Positions 7,758-15,494 of a DNA stretch of 64,000 bases are shown here, in pieces. A program made the translations under genes and the position numbers. Under the pieces are notes generated by a model. The model was not told the origin of the DNA, did no database searches, and saw nothing but the letters and a program-made list of their open reading frames with translations. Source of the DNA: Streptomyces sp. NRRL F-5135. GTDB taxonomy: Bacteria > Actinomycetota > Actinomycetes > Streptomycetales > Streptomycetaceae. Location: assembly GCF_000719775.1 (NCBI RefSeq), contig NZ_JOHR01000014.1, positions 62,001 to 126,000 of the forward strand. Reading direction: 5' to 3'. Numbering within the stretch: position 1 is the stretch's first letter; each line of letters starts with the position of its first letter.

Positions 7758-8669
7758 ATGGACGACGAACGCCCCGACCTGCTCACCATCGGCCGGCTCG
7801 CGCACCGCACCGGACTTCCGGTGCGTACCCTGCGCTTCTGGTCGGACGAGGGAGCGGTACCGCCCGTGGCCCGCTCCGCGAGCGGCTACCGGCTGTACGA
7901 CGCCGGGTCCGTGGCCCGCGTCGAGCTGGTCCGCACCCTGCGGGAGCTGGGCCTCGGGCTCGACGACGTGTGCCGGGTCCTGAGCGGCCGGGCCACGGTC
8001 GCCGAGGTCGCCGACGCGCACGTGGCCGCGCTCGACGCGCGGATCCGCTCGCTCAAAGTGAGCCGGGCCGTCCTGTCCACCGTGGCGAAACGTGGTTCCA
8101 CCGCTGAGGAGACAGCACTGATGAACCGGTTGGCGCGGCTTTCCGCCGCCGAACGTGAGCAGATCATCGACGAGTTCAAGAAGGAGGTGTTCGGCGGTCT
8201 CGGCGTCGATTCGCACCTGCGTGACCGCATGCGTACGTTCAGCGTCGAACTGCCCGATGATCCCGCACCTGAGCAGGTCGACGCCTGGATCGAACTGGCC
8301 GAACTGGTGCGGGACCCCGGCTTCCGCACCCGATTGCGCACGTGGCTGGAGCTCAACACGCCCGTACCGGGGCAGGCCCGTCCGCCCGGGGCGTCCATCT
8401 GGTGGGCCAGGCAGGTCGTGCTGACCGTCGCGGAGGCCAGAGAACGCGGATTCGCTCCCGAGGGGCCGGAGGCGGCCGAGGTGCTGTCCGAACTGTTCGG
8501 CGACGCCGACCGGGCCGCCGTGCTGCGCAGTCTGGAGGCCGGCATCGAGGCAGGGGCGGAGCGCTACCGCAGGCTCGTCGCCCGCGTGCGCGGGCAGAAC
8601 TCATGGCCCGACGCGACCGAGGAGCTGACGTGGCTGGCGCGGGCCCTTCGCGCCGGGGGTCAGGCCTGA
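7758..8669 (+). CDS. MerR family transcriptional regulator
   Basis: A 303-residue protein. Residues 8-75 form a MerR winged helix-turn-helix (LTIGRLAHRTGLPVRTLRFW, then YRLYDAGSVARVELVRTLRE), followed by a dimerisation helix (DAHVAALDARIRSLKVSRAV) and a roughly 190-residue C-terminal effector domain of mixed helices that I cannot assign to a ligand class. This is longer than metal-sensing MerRs and similar to multidrug or TipA-like sizes. The start ATG 7758 immediately follows a MerR-type promoter, suggesting autoregulation and a leaderless mRNA. It is convergent with an MFS exporter downstream. The decayed STM4015-like gene lies divergently on the other side. Confidence 0.9.
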   Translation: MDDERPDLLTIGRLAHRTGLPVRTLRFWSDEGAVPPVARSASGYRLYDAGSVARVELVRTLRELGLGLDDVCRVLSGRATVAEVADAHVAALDARIRSLKVSRAVLSTVAKRGSTAEETALMNRLARLSAAEREQIIDEFKKEVFGGLGVDSHLRDRMRTFSVELPDDPAPEQVDAWIELAELVRDPGFRTRLRTWLELNTPVPGQARPPGASIWWARQVVLTVAEARERGFAPEGPEAAEVLSELFGDADRAAVLRSLEAGIEAGAERYRRLVARVRGQNSWPDATEELTWLARALRAGGQA

Positions 8670-9042
8670 CCAGCCGGGCCGGGCCCCGGTCGTTCACGGC
8701 CGCGAGGCGCTGATCCGGCGTTCCGCGGCCAGGACAGCCGCCTGGGGCCGACCTCCCCGGCGAGCGGAGCCGAGTACCGGCCCGGCCGCTGCCCGCTTCG
8801 GGTTCCGGGGCCTCGTCCGCGACCCGGCGCTCTTCCGGCAGGCCCCGCCCCATCACCGCGCGGCCGCCCAGGACCAGGTCGGGCCCGGGCGAAGGCCCCG
8901 GCCCACGGCCGGCCGCCGGCGTCAGCCGGTCCCGCCGACGGTGGTACGTCCACGAACGCGGCGCTGACGGAACGGACGGCCCGGACGACAGCTTCCACCG
9001 CCGCCCCGCCGCCCATGGACGGAGCGGGCGGCGGTCCCGGAG
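8670..9042. other. Intergenic, convergent 3' ends, no gene seen
   Basis: This 373-bp GC-rich stretch lies between the 3' ends of the MerR gene and the MFS gene. It contains many short G/C palindromes that could terminate both transcripts, but I find no single convincing stem and no coding sequence with family resemblance on either strand. Confidence 0.4.
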
Positions 9043-10512
9043 TCAGGCCGGGGAGCGGCAGGGCGCCGAGGCGGGGGCCGCCCGGCCGACGGGGCCGCGT
9101 ACGCGCAGCACGCCTCCCGCGCCCACGGCGCCCACGATGATCAGTCCGCCGATCACCAGGGCCCCGCGGGCCCCCGCCACCTCCAGCAGCAGACCGAGCA
9201 ACGGTGGCCCCACCAACCCCCAGAGCGTGCCGGCGCTGCGCCACACTCCCAGGACCCTGCCTCGCAGAGCCGCCGGTGGATCGGTCTGCAGCACCGTGTT
9301 CCCCGCCGTGTCGGAGACCGATTCCACCACCGCCATCGGCAGCACCAGGGCGAGCAGCACGGCCAGTGTCGGGGACAGCCCCGCGAAGACCTGGAGCAGC
9401 GCGCCCGTGGCCGCCAGGGCGGCGACGAGCGTGACCGAGGGAGCGCGCAGCCGCGCGGCGAGGACCGCGCCGAGCATGCCGCCGACGGCGAGTACGGAGG
9501 AGACGGTGCCGAAGGCGGCGGCACCCGCGCCCAGCGGCCCCGTGACGAGCACCGCCAGGGTCAGCCCGTAGTTCCGGCCGAAGACGGCGCTCAGTCCGGT
9601 GACCGCGGTCAGGGCCACCAGTCGCGGCCGGCTCAGGAAGAACCTCAGCCCGTCCCGCGTGCGGGGACCGATCGACACTTCCGGGGCGCTCACGGGCCCG
9701 GCCGACGGGTCCGACGGCGCGTGCGCCCGGCCGGAGGGGCCGGGGGACGTCGCGCGGGCGGGCCGGAGAAAGGGGATGACCGCGGCGACGAACAGGAAGG
9801 ACAGCCCGTTGGCCGCGTAGGCCGCCTGCGTGCCGAGAAAGCCGACGGCCAGACCGGCCAGGGCCGTGCCGCCCAGCCGCCCCACACTGTGCACCAGGGA
9901 GCCGACCGCGATGGCGGAGGGTACGTCCTCGGCGGGCACCAGGTCGTTTCCGAGCAGGGCGCAGGCGGGGCCGTCCACCGTGGCGATCAGGCCGGTGACC
10001 GCGGCCAGGACCATCAGCGACCCGTAGTTGATCTGGTCGAACGCCACGAGCGCGGCGGTCGTGAAGGCGACGAGGCCGAGGACCGCCTGGCTGACCGCGG
10101 CGGTGGCCTTGCGGGGCCAGCGGTCGACGGCCGCGCCGCCCGCCGCCCCCAGCAGCAGACCGGGCGCCGCCTGTACGGCCAGTGACAGGCCGGTGGCCGT
10201 CGCGGAGCCGGTGACCTGGAGGACCAGCAGGTTCTGCACGGTGAGCTGCATCCACGTGCCCGCGTTGGAGACGAGGTTGGCGGCCGACCACCAGCGCATG
10301 CCGCGGTGGCGCAACGAGCGCCACGGCGCGCGGTCCTCCCCGCCCGCCGGCCGACGGCGGGCGACGAGGGAGCGAACCGCGGCCGTCGGACGGCGGCCGG
10401 GTGGTACGGCCTTCTCCGCCGGAGAGGCCGGGAGAGGGGCGGGGGCGGGCCCGGAGGCGGGCCCGGGTCCGGACGGGGACGCGGGTGGGGATACGGGCGC
10501 GGGTGAAGGCAC
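9043..10512 (-). CDS. MFS transporter (putative drug/metabolite exporter)
   Basis: An integral membrane protein of about 489 residues with roughly twelve hydrophobic segments. The first cytosolic loop has the major facilitator motif region AVDRWPRKATAA, and the N-terminal half reads MRWWSAANLVSNAGTWMQLT and LLLGAAGGAAVDRW, like Streptomyces enterobactin/multidrug exporters (EntS-like MFS). A Pro/Ala/Gly-rich N-terminal tail precedes the first helix. I place the start at GTG 10512, but the homologous part begins only near residue 70 and no clear Shine-Dalgarno decides it; a start as far up as 10602 or further in is possible. Convergent with the MerR regulator, so co-regulation is unproven. Confidence 0.8.
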   Translation of the reverse strand: MPSPAPVSPPASPSGPGPASGPAPAPLPASPAEKAVPPGRRPTAAVRSLVARRRPAGGEDRAPWRSLRHRGMRWWSAANLVSNAGTWMQLTVQNLLVLQVTGSATATGLSLAVQAAPGLLLGAAGGAAVDRWPRKATAAVSQAVLGLVAFTTAALVAFDQINYGSLMVLAAVTGLIATVDGPACALLGNDLVPAEDVPSAIAVGSLVHSVGRLGGTALAGLAVGFLGTQAAYAANGLSFLFVAAVIPFLRPARATSPGPSGRAHAPSDPSAGPVSAPEVSIGPRTRDGLRFFLSRPRLVALTAVTGLSAVFGRNYGLTLAVLVTGPLGAGAAAFGTVSSVLAVGGMLGAVLAARLRAPSVTLVAALAATGALLQVFAGLSPTLAVLLALVLPMAVVESVSDTAGNTVLQTDPPAALRGRVLGVWRSAGTLWGLVGPPLLGLLLEVAGARGALVIGGLIIVGAVGAGGVLRVRGPVGRAAPASAPCRSPA

Positions 10513-10954
10513 GGCGGCGGAGACTTCGTGAAGAGCCCGGCAGGCTCGGGGAAGCGGATCGGCGGGACGTCGGGCACGGCGGTGTGCCCGGCGCCGCACC
10601 ACCGACAGGGGCGACTGCCGGCCGGGGCGGTCCGTGCGGGACGGGGCCCGCCCGGGCGCGACGGTGTCACATCGTCACAGACCCGGCCGAGGGCGAGAGA
10701 TCCCTGCCGCCGAGGGCCACGCCGTACCGGGGTCGGCGGGTCTCACATTCCTTGCCCTTCTTGGGAGTTCGGTCCCCGAGTGTCCTTGCTCACAGGAGAC
10801 GGTCCCCGGCGACGGCCGCCGGAAGTGGCCCCGGAAGGTGCTCATCGTGGACGGCCCGGTCCGGGCACAGGGACCGCGGAGGATCAGGGCGCGCCCCTCG
10901 GGCCGACGCGGTGAACGGCGGGCCTCGCCGGAGAATTATTGTTCTGGGGTGGTG
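10513..10954. other. Intergenic between divergent MFS and unknown gene
   Basis: GC-rich DNA between two divergent genes. The only notable element is an A/T-rich GAATTATTGTTC at 10934-10945 just before the plus-strand gene; TATTGT at 10937-10942 could be its -10, placing the transcription start on the GTG-GTG-ATG run (10949-10957). No gene is seen in the rest. Confidence 0.35.
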
Positions 10955-12394
10955 ATGACCGAAGGGGACATGGAGGCGGGGACCGCGTTGCTGCTCGCGG
11001 CGGCCCCGGCGGGCAAAGGCTGTCTCATCGACGCGGCGTCGGCGCTGCCGCCGCTCGCGGCCGTGGCCCCGAGCGCGCTGACGGGGACGGCCGCCGCCAC
11101 GGTGATCGAACTCGCCGATCCGGCGGCCCCGCAGACCGTCCTGACGCGCATACGCGCCGCGGCGGCGACGAATGGGCCGCTGTCCCTCTACATCACGGGG
11201 CAACTGCACCTGGACCACAAGCAGCGCCTGATGCACCTCGCGCTGGCCCGTACGACGCCGAAAACGCTGCGTTACACGGGGCTGCCCTGGCACTGGCTGA
11301 CCAGCGAGCTGAAGCTGCGCCGGCCGGGCACCACCACCGTGGTCGTCGACCTGGTGGCCGACGCGGACGCCTGGCAGCTGCTCGGCGTCGAAGGGCTCGC
11401 CGTGGGGTACGGCACGCGCCTCTACGGGCGCGTGCAGCCACCGCCGCGTCGTACGGTCGCCGCTCCCGCCTATGTGACGGCATGGGCGGCGATATGGCGC
11501 AGCGGGGCGCGACCGTCCCTCGCTCACCTGCACGAGCAGGCCGCCGCGCGCGCGGCGGTGGAGGGCGCGGTGTTCCTGGCGGTCGATGCCTCGCCGCCCG
11601 CGGTGGTGCCGGGGTACGGCGCCGGGGCCGGGCACGGCGCCCCGCCCGGGTTCCATGAGCCGGCACCGGCGCCGTATCCGGGCACCGCGACGCACACCGG
11701 CGAGAGCGTGCCCGCCGCGGAGGCGGCGGCGTTCCGGGCCGAGGACCACGAGATCGAGTCACCCGTGCCCGTGCCCCCGGCCCCTGTGTCCGGGGCACCC
11801 CGGTCCGGGGCGTCCCGAACCGTAACGCCCCGGACCGGAACGCCCCAGGACGGCGCACCCGTAGCCGGCGCCCGCACGACCGAGGCGCCCGCGGACGAAC
11901 AGCCTGGGCACGAGCCGCGTCCGTACGAACAGCCTCCCCACGAGCCACCTGCGCACGAACCAGGCCCGGACGACCCGCATCCGGCGATCCTGGCCGCCGC
12001 CCGGGCCGGCCGGTACACCGAGGCCGCGTCGATCGTGGCCCTGTGGGAGAGCGAGGCGATCCGCCTGCACGGCCCCGGCTCGGCGGAAGCGGTCCACTGG
12101 CTGGAGGTGCGCGCGGACCTCGCCCGCCTCGCCCGGGACCCGGCCCGCAGCTGTGCGTGGTGGATGGCCGCCGCCGAGGCCCGGCTCGCGGCCGGTCAGC
12201 GCCCGGAGGACGACGACGTCGTCGCCGCCGTCGACCGCGCCCACCACCAGTGGGAGCAGCTGCGCGAGCCGGCGGCGGCCGGCTCGCTGGCTCCGGCGCT
12301 CACCGAGCTGCGCCGCCAGGTGCCGGGGCACAGGGAAGGCGCTCTGCTCGCGGTCCAGCGGCGGGCCGCGAGCCTCCGCGGCGACACCGCCTGA
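10955..12394 (+). CDS. Conserved actinobacterial protein of unknown function
   Basis: A 479-residue protein without signal peptide or membrane segments. Residues 1-180 form a folded domain with alternating hydrophobic strands (TVIELADPAAPQTVLTRIRA, GPLSLYITGQLHLD, TTTVVVDLVADADAWQLLG). Residues about 220-340 are a Pro/Glu/His/Gly-rich, probably disordered linker containing a short degenerate repeat (EQPGHEP, EQPPHEP, then PAHEP). The C-terminal 130 residues are helical, TPR-like (AILAARAGRYTEAASIVALW, ARSCAWWMAAAEARLAAGQ). The strand-rich N-domain with an H/D-containing loop is reminiscent of a caspase-like or Rossmann-type fold, but I cannot show catalytic residues. Start is the ATG of a GTG-GTG-ATG run; the upstream A/T-rich element suggests a short or absent leader. 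Confidence 0.7.
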   Translation: MTEGDMEAGTALLLAAAPAGKGCLIDAASALPPLAAVAPSALTGTAAATVIELADPAAPQTVLTRIRAAAATNGPLSLYITGQLHLDHKQRLMHLALARTTPKTLRYTGLPWHWLTSELKLRRPGTTTVVVDLVADADAWQLLGVEGLAVGYGTRLYGRVQPPPRRTVAAPAYVTAWAAIWRSGARPSLAHLHEQAAARAAVEGAVFLAVDASPPAVVPGYGAGAGHGAPPGFHEPAPAPYPGTATHTGESVPAAEAAAFRAEDHEIESPVPVPPAPVSGAPRSGASRTVTPRTGTPQDGAPVAGARTTEAPADEQPGHEPRPYEQPPHEPPAHEPGPDDPHPAILAAARAGRYTEAASIVALWESEAIRLHGPGSAEAVHWLEVRADLARLARDPARSCAWWMAAAEARLAAGQRPEDDDVVAAVDRAHHQWEQLREPAAAGSLAPALTELRRQVPGHREGALLAVQRRAASLRGDTA

Positions 12395-12413
12395 CGCCGG
12401 GCGTCCGGAACGT

Positions 12414-12434
12414 ACCGGACCGTACGGGTCCGGT
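12414..12434 (+). terminator. Stem-loop after the unknown gene
   Basis: Perfect 8-bp inverted repeat ACCGGACC (12414-12421) / GGTCCGGT (12427-12434) with a 5-base loop, 20 bases after the stop at 12394. No T-run follows, as is usual in Streptomyces. Confidence 0.5.
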
Positions 12435-12571
12435 GCGTGCTGCTGCCGACAGCCGGCGCCTCGCCGCTCGACCCGAGGTTTGGGGAGAGGACCGGGGAAA
12501 GGTCCGGGGAGGGGGCGCCACGGGCACGTTCCCCGGGCCCGCGGTCATCGGGGGGGATCCGTCGGCTCGGT

Positions 12572-13792
12572 TCACCACCGCACGGGTACCGCCGTCAGCC
12601 CGCCGACGAGGAGACCTTCGACGCGCGGCAGTTCCTCGACGGGCACGGCCAGGCGGAGGCCCGGCAGTTTGCGGAGCATGACCTCGAGGACGACCTGGAG
12701 TTCGGTGCGGGCCAGCGCCTGTCCCAGGCAGGAGTGCGGCCCCGCGCCGAAGGTCAGATGCGGGTTCGGGGTCCGGGTGAGCACCATGTCGTCCGGGTCG
12801 TCGAAGGCCCGCTCGTCACGGTTGGCGGACGGCATGCCGCACACGACGGTGGTGCCGCTCGGCAACACCTCGCCCGCGACCTCGACGTCCTCGGTGAGGT
12901 AGCGCCGCAGGCCGAAGCCGAGGTTGGCGTCGAGGCGCAGGGCCTCCTCGACCGCGCCGCGCACCAGGGACGGATCCTCCAGCAGGCGCTCCCACCGCCC
13001 GCGGTCGGCGAGCAGCATGGCGGTCATCTTGCCGATCATGTTCGCGGTGGTCTCGTGACCGGCCACCAGCAGGCCCATGGCGGTGGTCAGCAGCTCCGCG
13101 TCGGACATGCCCGCGCCGTCCGTCCCGGTCTCCTTGATCAGCATGCTGATCAGGTCCTCGCCCGGTTCGGCGCGCGTGGCGGCGATGTGCGCGGACATGT
13201 ACGCGGTGAACTCGGCCTGGGACGCCGCGCTCTGCTCGCCCGAGAGACGGGTGACGTTGAGGAAGGCGTCGGACCAGTGCGAGAAGCGGTCCCGGTCCTC
13301 CGCGGGGACTCCGAGGATGTCGCAGATGACGTAGACGGGCAGCGGAAAGCCGAGCGCCGCCTTGAGGTCGCCCGGCTGTCCCTGGGCGACCATGTCGTCG
13401 ATGAGGGCTTCCGCCGTCCGCGTCATGGCGGGACGCAGCTGGGCCATCCGTTTGGCGGTGAAGTACTTGCTCACCCGGCGGCGCCACCGCTGGTGCGGTT
13501 CGCCGGTCTGGGGGATGGCCAGTGAGCTGTCACCGTCGGCGGCGGGACCGCCCGCGCCCTCGGGGGCGATCCGGGCGGCGCCCTCGTCGGCCGCGGTCGG
13601 GCGGGCGAACCGGGGGTCGGACAGGATGGCCCTGACGTCGTCGTAGCGGGACAGGAACTTCGCCCTGTCCCCGCTGGGGAGTTCGACGTCCGCGACCGGA
13701 CACCGCCGGCGCAGCCCCTCCCATTCGGCGGGCGGCTCCAGCGGGGTGGGGCCGGGCATCGGCAGTCGCAGGATCTGGTCGTTGTCAGCCAT
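12572..13792 (-). CDS. Cytochrome P450
   Basis: A 406-residue soluble bacterial P450 of the CYP105/107-like type. Visible motifs: I-helix oxygen-activation AGHETT (residues 244-249), ExxR (E283-R286) and the heme loop FGAGPHSCLG (348-357) with the axial Cys355. No membrane anchor or fused reductase domain, so it needs separate ferredoxin partners, which are not next to it. It is divergent from a MarR regulator (13980) across a perfect inverted repeat, which strongly suggests inducible control by that regulator. Substrate cannot be read from sequence; with no biosynthetic genes nearby a xenobiotic or catabolic oxidation is as likely as secondary metabolism. Confidence 0.95.
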   Translation of the reverse strand: MADNDQILRLPMPGPTPLEPPAEWEGLRRRCPVADVELPSGDRAKFLSRYDDVRAILSDPRFARPTAADEGAARIAPEGAGGPAADGDSSLAIPQTGEPHQRWRRRVSKYFTAKRMAQLRPAMTRTAEALIDDMVAQGQPGDLKAALGFPLPVYVICDILGVPAEDRDRFSHWSDAFLNVTRLSGEQSAASQAEFTAYMSAHIAATRAEPGEDLISMLIKETGTDGAGMSDAELLTTAMGLLVAGHETTANMIGKMTAMLLADRGRWERLLEDPSLVRGAVEEALRLDANLGFGLRRYLTEDVEVAGEVLPSGTTVVCGMPSANRDERAFDDPDDMVLTRTPNPHLTFGAGPHSCLGQALARTELQVVLEVMLRKLPGLRLAVPVEELPRVEGLLVGGLTAVPVRW

Positions 13793-13878
13793 CTGGCATC
13801 TCCTCGCGCGGTGAGTCGGCGCTGCTCGCTCCCGGCTCGCACGGGCCGGAATGTCACGCCGCGCACGCTACCGGCGCT

Positions 13879-13909
13879 GTGCATCATGCATCAAGGGTGC
13901 ATGATGCAC
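13879..13909. promoter_or_regulatory. Perfect 12-bp inverted repeat, MarR operator candidate
   Basis: GTGCATCATGCA (13879-13890) and TGCATGATGCAC (13898-13909) are exact inverted repeats separated by 7 bp, in the divergent P450/MarR promoter region. Centre-to-centre half-site spacing and symmetry fit a winged-helix MarR dimer. It is A/T-richer than its surroundings and lies about 70 bp from the regulator's start and about 87 bp from the P450 start. Confidence 0.65.
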
Positions 13910-13979
13910 TCTCGCCGGATGGCGCATTCCTGGCCTTAGGGTGGGGCGACATCGGCGTGCTGAGACGGAGGAGAGCGGC

Positions 13980-14441
13980 GTGGATGCCCGAGCGGCGGCG
14001 CGACACATCGAGCAGGAGTTGCTGATCCTGGTGCGACACAGGGAGCAGACGGCGCTCCGCGGCACGCGCGGCGGCAACCTTCTGGACCGCAGCGCGTACG
14101 TGCTGCTCGGCAGGCTCGAAGCTCAGGGCCCGATGTCCATTCCGGACCTCGTCGAGGCCTTCGGGCTCGCCCCATCCACCTTCACCCGGCAGACGTCGGC
14201 CCTCCTCCGGAAGGGACTGGTGGAGCGCATGCTCGACCCGGAGGGCGGGGTGGCCCGCAAGTACCGCGTCACCGAGGAGGGCAGCAGGCGCCTCGCCGAA
14301 CAGCGCGAGCACATCGTCTCCGGCGTGGCCGATGTCGTCGCGGACTGGTCTCCGGAGCGGCTGCGGCGCTTCATCGAGGACCTCCAGCAGTTCAACACGG
14401 ACATCGAACGCCTCACCGGTCACCCCTGGCCCCGGCCGTAG
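13980..14441 (+). CDS. MarR family transcriptional regulator
   Basis: A 153-residue winged-helix regulator: dimerisation helix (ARHIEQELLILVRHREQTAL), helix-turn-helix (MSIPDLVEAFGLAPSTFTRQ, then TSALLRKGLVERMLDPEGG), a beta-wing (VARKYRVTEEGSRRLAEQ) and C-terminal dimer helices. Start is GTG 13980, eight bases after a GGAGGA-like ribosome site; an upstream in-frame ATG at 13941 has none. It probably represses itself and the divergent P450 through the palindrome at 13879-13909. No Cys-based redox sensor is present, so a small-molecule ligand is expected. Confidence 0.9.
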   Translation: MDARAAARHIEQELLILVRHREQTALRGTRGGNLLDRSAYVLLGRLEAQGPMSIPDLVEAFGLAPSTFTRQTSALLRKGLVERMLDPEGGVARKYRVTEEGSRRLAEQREHIVSGVADVVADWSPERLRRFIEDLQQFNTDIERLTGHPWPRP

Positions 14442-14471
14442 GGGCCCCCCGGTCCGCCCTTCGGCGGACGC

Positions 14472-15473
14472 TCACCCGGTGAGCGCGGGGATGATCCGCG
14501 CTCCGTAGGCGTCGATCGTCGCCTCCTTCGCGTCGTGCATGTCGTAGAGCGCGAACTGGTCGACGCCCAGCGCCCGCAGCGCCGTCAGCTTCTCGATGTG
14601 TGCCTCGGCGGGCCCCAGCAGGCAGAACCGGTCCACGATCTCGTCGGGCACGAAGTCCGCGGACGGATTGCCCGCCCGGCCGTGGTGGCCGTAGTCGTAG
14701 CCCGCGCGCCGCTCGATGTAGTCCGTGAGCGCGTCCGGCACCAGAGGGGACCGTGCCCCGTACCGCGCCACGAGGTCGGCCACGTGGTTGCCGACCATCC
14801 CGCCGAACCACCGGCACTGCTCCCGCGCGTGCGCGAGGTCGTCGCCGACGTAGGCGGGCGCGGCGACACAGATGGTGACGGAGCCGGGGTCGCGCCCGGC
14901 GTCCGAGGCGGCCGTGCGGACCGCCCGGACCATCCACTCGGTGAGGAACGGGTCCGCGAGCTGGAGGATGAAGCCGTCGGCCTTCTCCCCCGCCAGGGCC
15001 AGCGCCCTGGGTCCGTACGCGGCCATCCACACCGGCAGCCTCCCCTCCCGCACCCAGGGCAGCCGGACCGCCCGGCCGTCGACGACCGCCTCGCGCCCCT
15101 CGGCCAGGTCGCGGATGGCGTCCATGGCCTCGCCCAGCCGCGCCAGTGTGTTGGGACTGCGGCCCATCACCCGCATCGCGGAGTCGCCGCGCCCGATGCC
15201 GCACACCGTGCGGTTGCCGTACATGTCGTTGAGCGTGGCGAAGGTGGACGCGGTCACCTCCCAGGTCCTGGTGGACGGGTTGGTGACCATGGGGCCCACG
15301 ATCAGGTCGGTGGTGTGTTCCAGGACGCGGCTGTAGATGACGAACGGCTCCTGCCAGAGCACGGCCGAGTCGAAGGTCCAGCCGTAGCGGAAGCCGTTGC
15401 GCTCCGCGCGCCGCATGAGGTCCACGACCGCCGAGGCGGGCGGGTCCGTCTGGAGAACGAGTCCGAAGTCCAT
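14472..15473 (-). CDS. LLM class F420-dependent oxidoreductase (TIGR03842-like)
   Basis: A 333-residue TIM-barrel enzyme of the bacterial luciferase-like superfamily. It begins MDFGLVLQTDPPASAVVDLM and has YGWTFDSAVLWQEPFVIYSR, VGPMVTNPSTRTWEVTASTF, GNRTVCGIGRGDSAMR and VWMAAYGPRALALAGEKADG, the pattern of F420-dependent rather than FMN-dependent members. The family assigned by memory as TIGR03842 is repeatedly found beside dihydropyrimidinase. Here it is the last gene of the pyrimidine-degrading operon, 21 bp after hydA. No dihydropyrimidine dehydrogenase is present, so an F420-linked redox step on a pyrimidine or semialdehyde is an attractive but unproven role. Confidence 0.85.
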   Translation of the reverse strand: MDFGLVLQTDPPASAVVDLMRRAERNGFRYGWTFDSAVLWQEPFVIYSRVLEHTTDLIVGPMVTNPSTRTWEVTASTFATLNDMYGNRTVCGIGRGDSAMRVMGRSPNTLARLGEAMDAIRDLAEGREAVVDGRAVRLPWVREGRLPVWMAAYGPRALALAGEKADGFILQLADPFLTEWMVRAVRTAASDAGRDPGSVTICVAAPAYVGDDLAHAREQCRWFGGMVGNHVADLVARYGARSPLVPDALTDYIERRAGYDYGHHGRAGNPSADFVPDEIVDRFCLLGPAEAHIEKLTALRALGVDQFALYDMHDAKEATIDAYGARIIPALTG

Positions 15474-15494
15474 GGTCCGGTCTCTCCCGTTCGC

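Noticed and set aside
8660..10324. A 550-codon minus-strand frame over the MFS transporter
   Set aside because: It is a shifted reading of the transporter gene, Arg/Gly/Ala-rich without domains; the other frame has twelve membrane helices and family motifs.
12437..13525. Plus-strand open frame opposite the first P450
   Set aside because: Antisense of a P450 with all canonical motifs; no independent signal.
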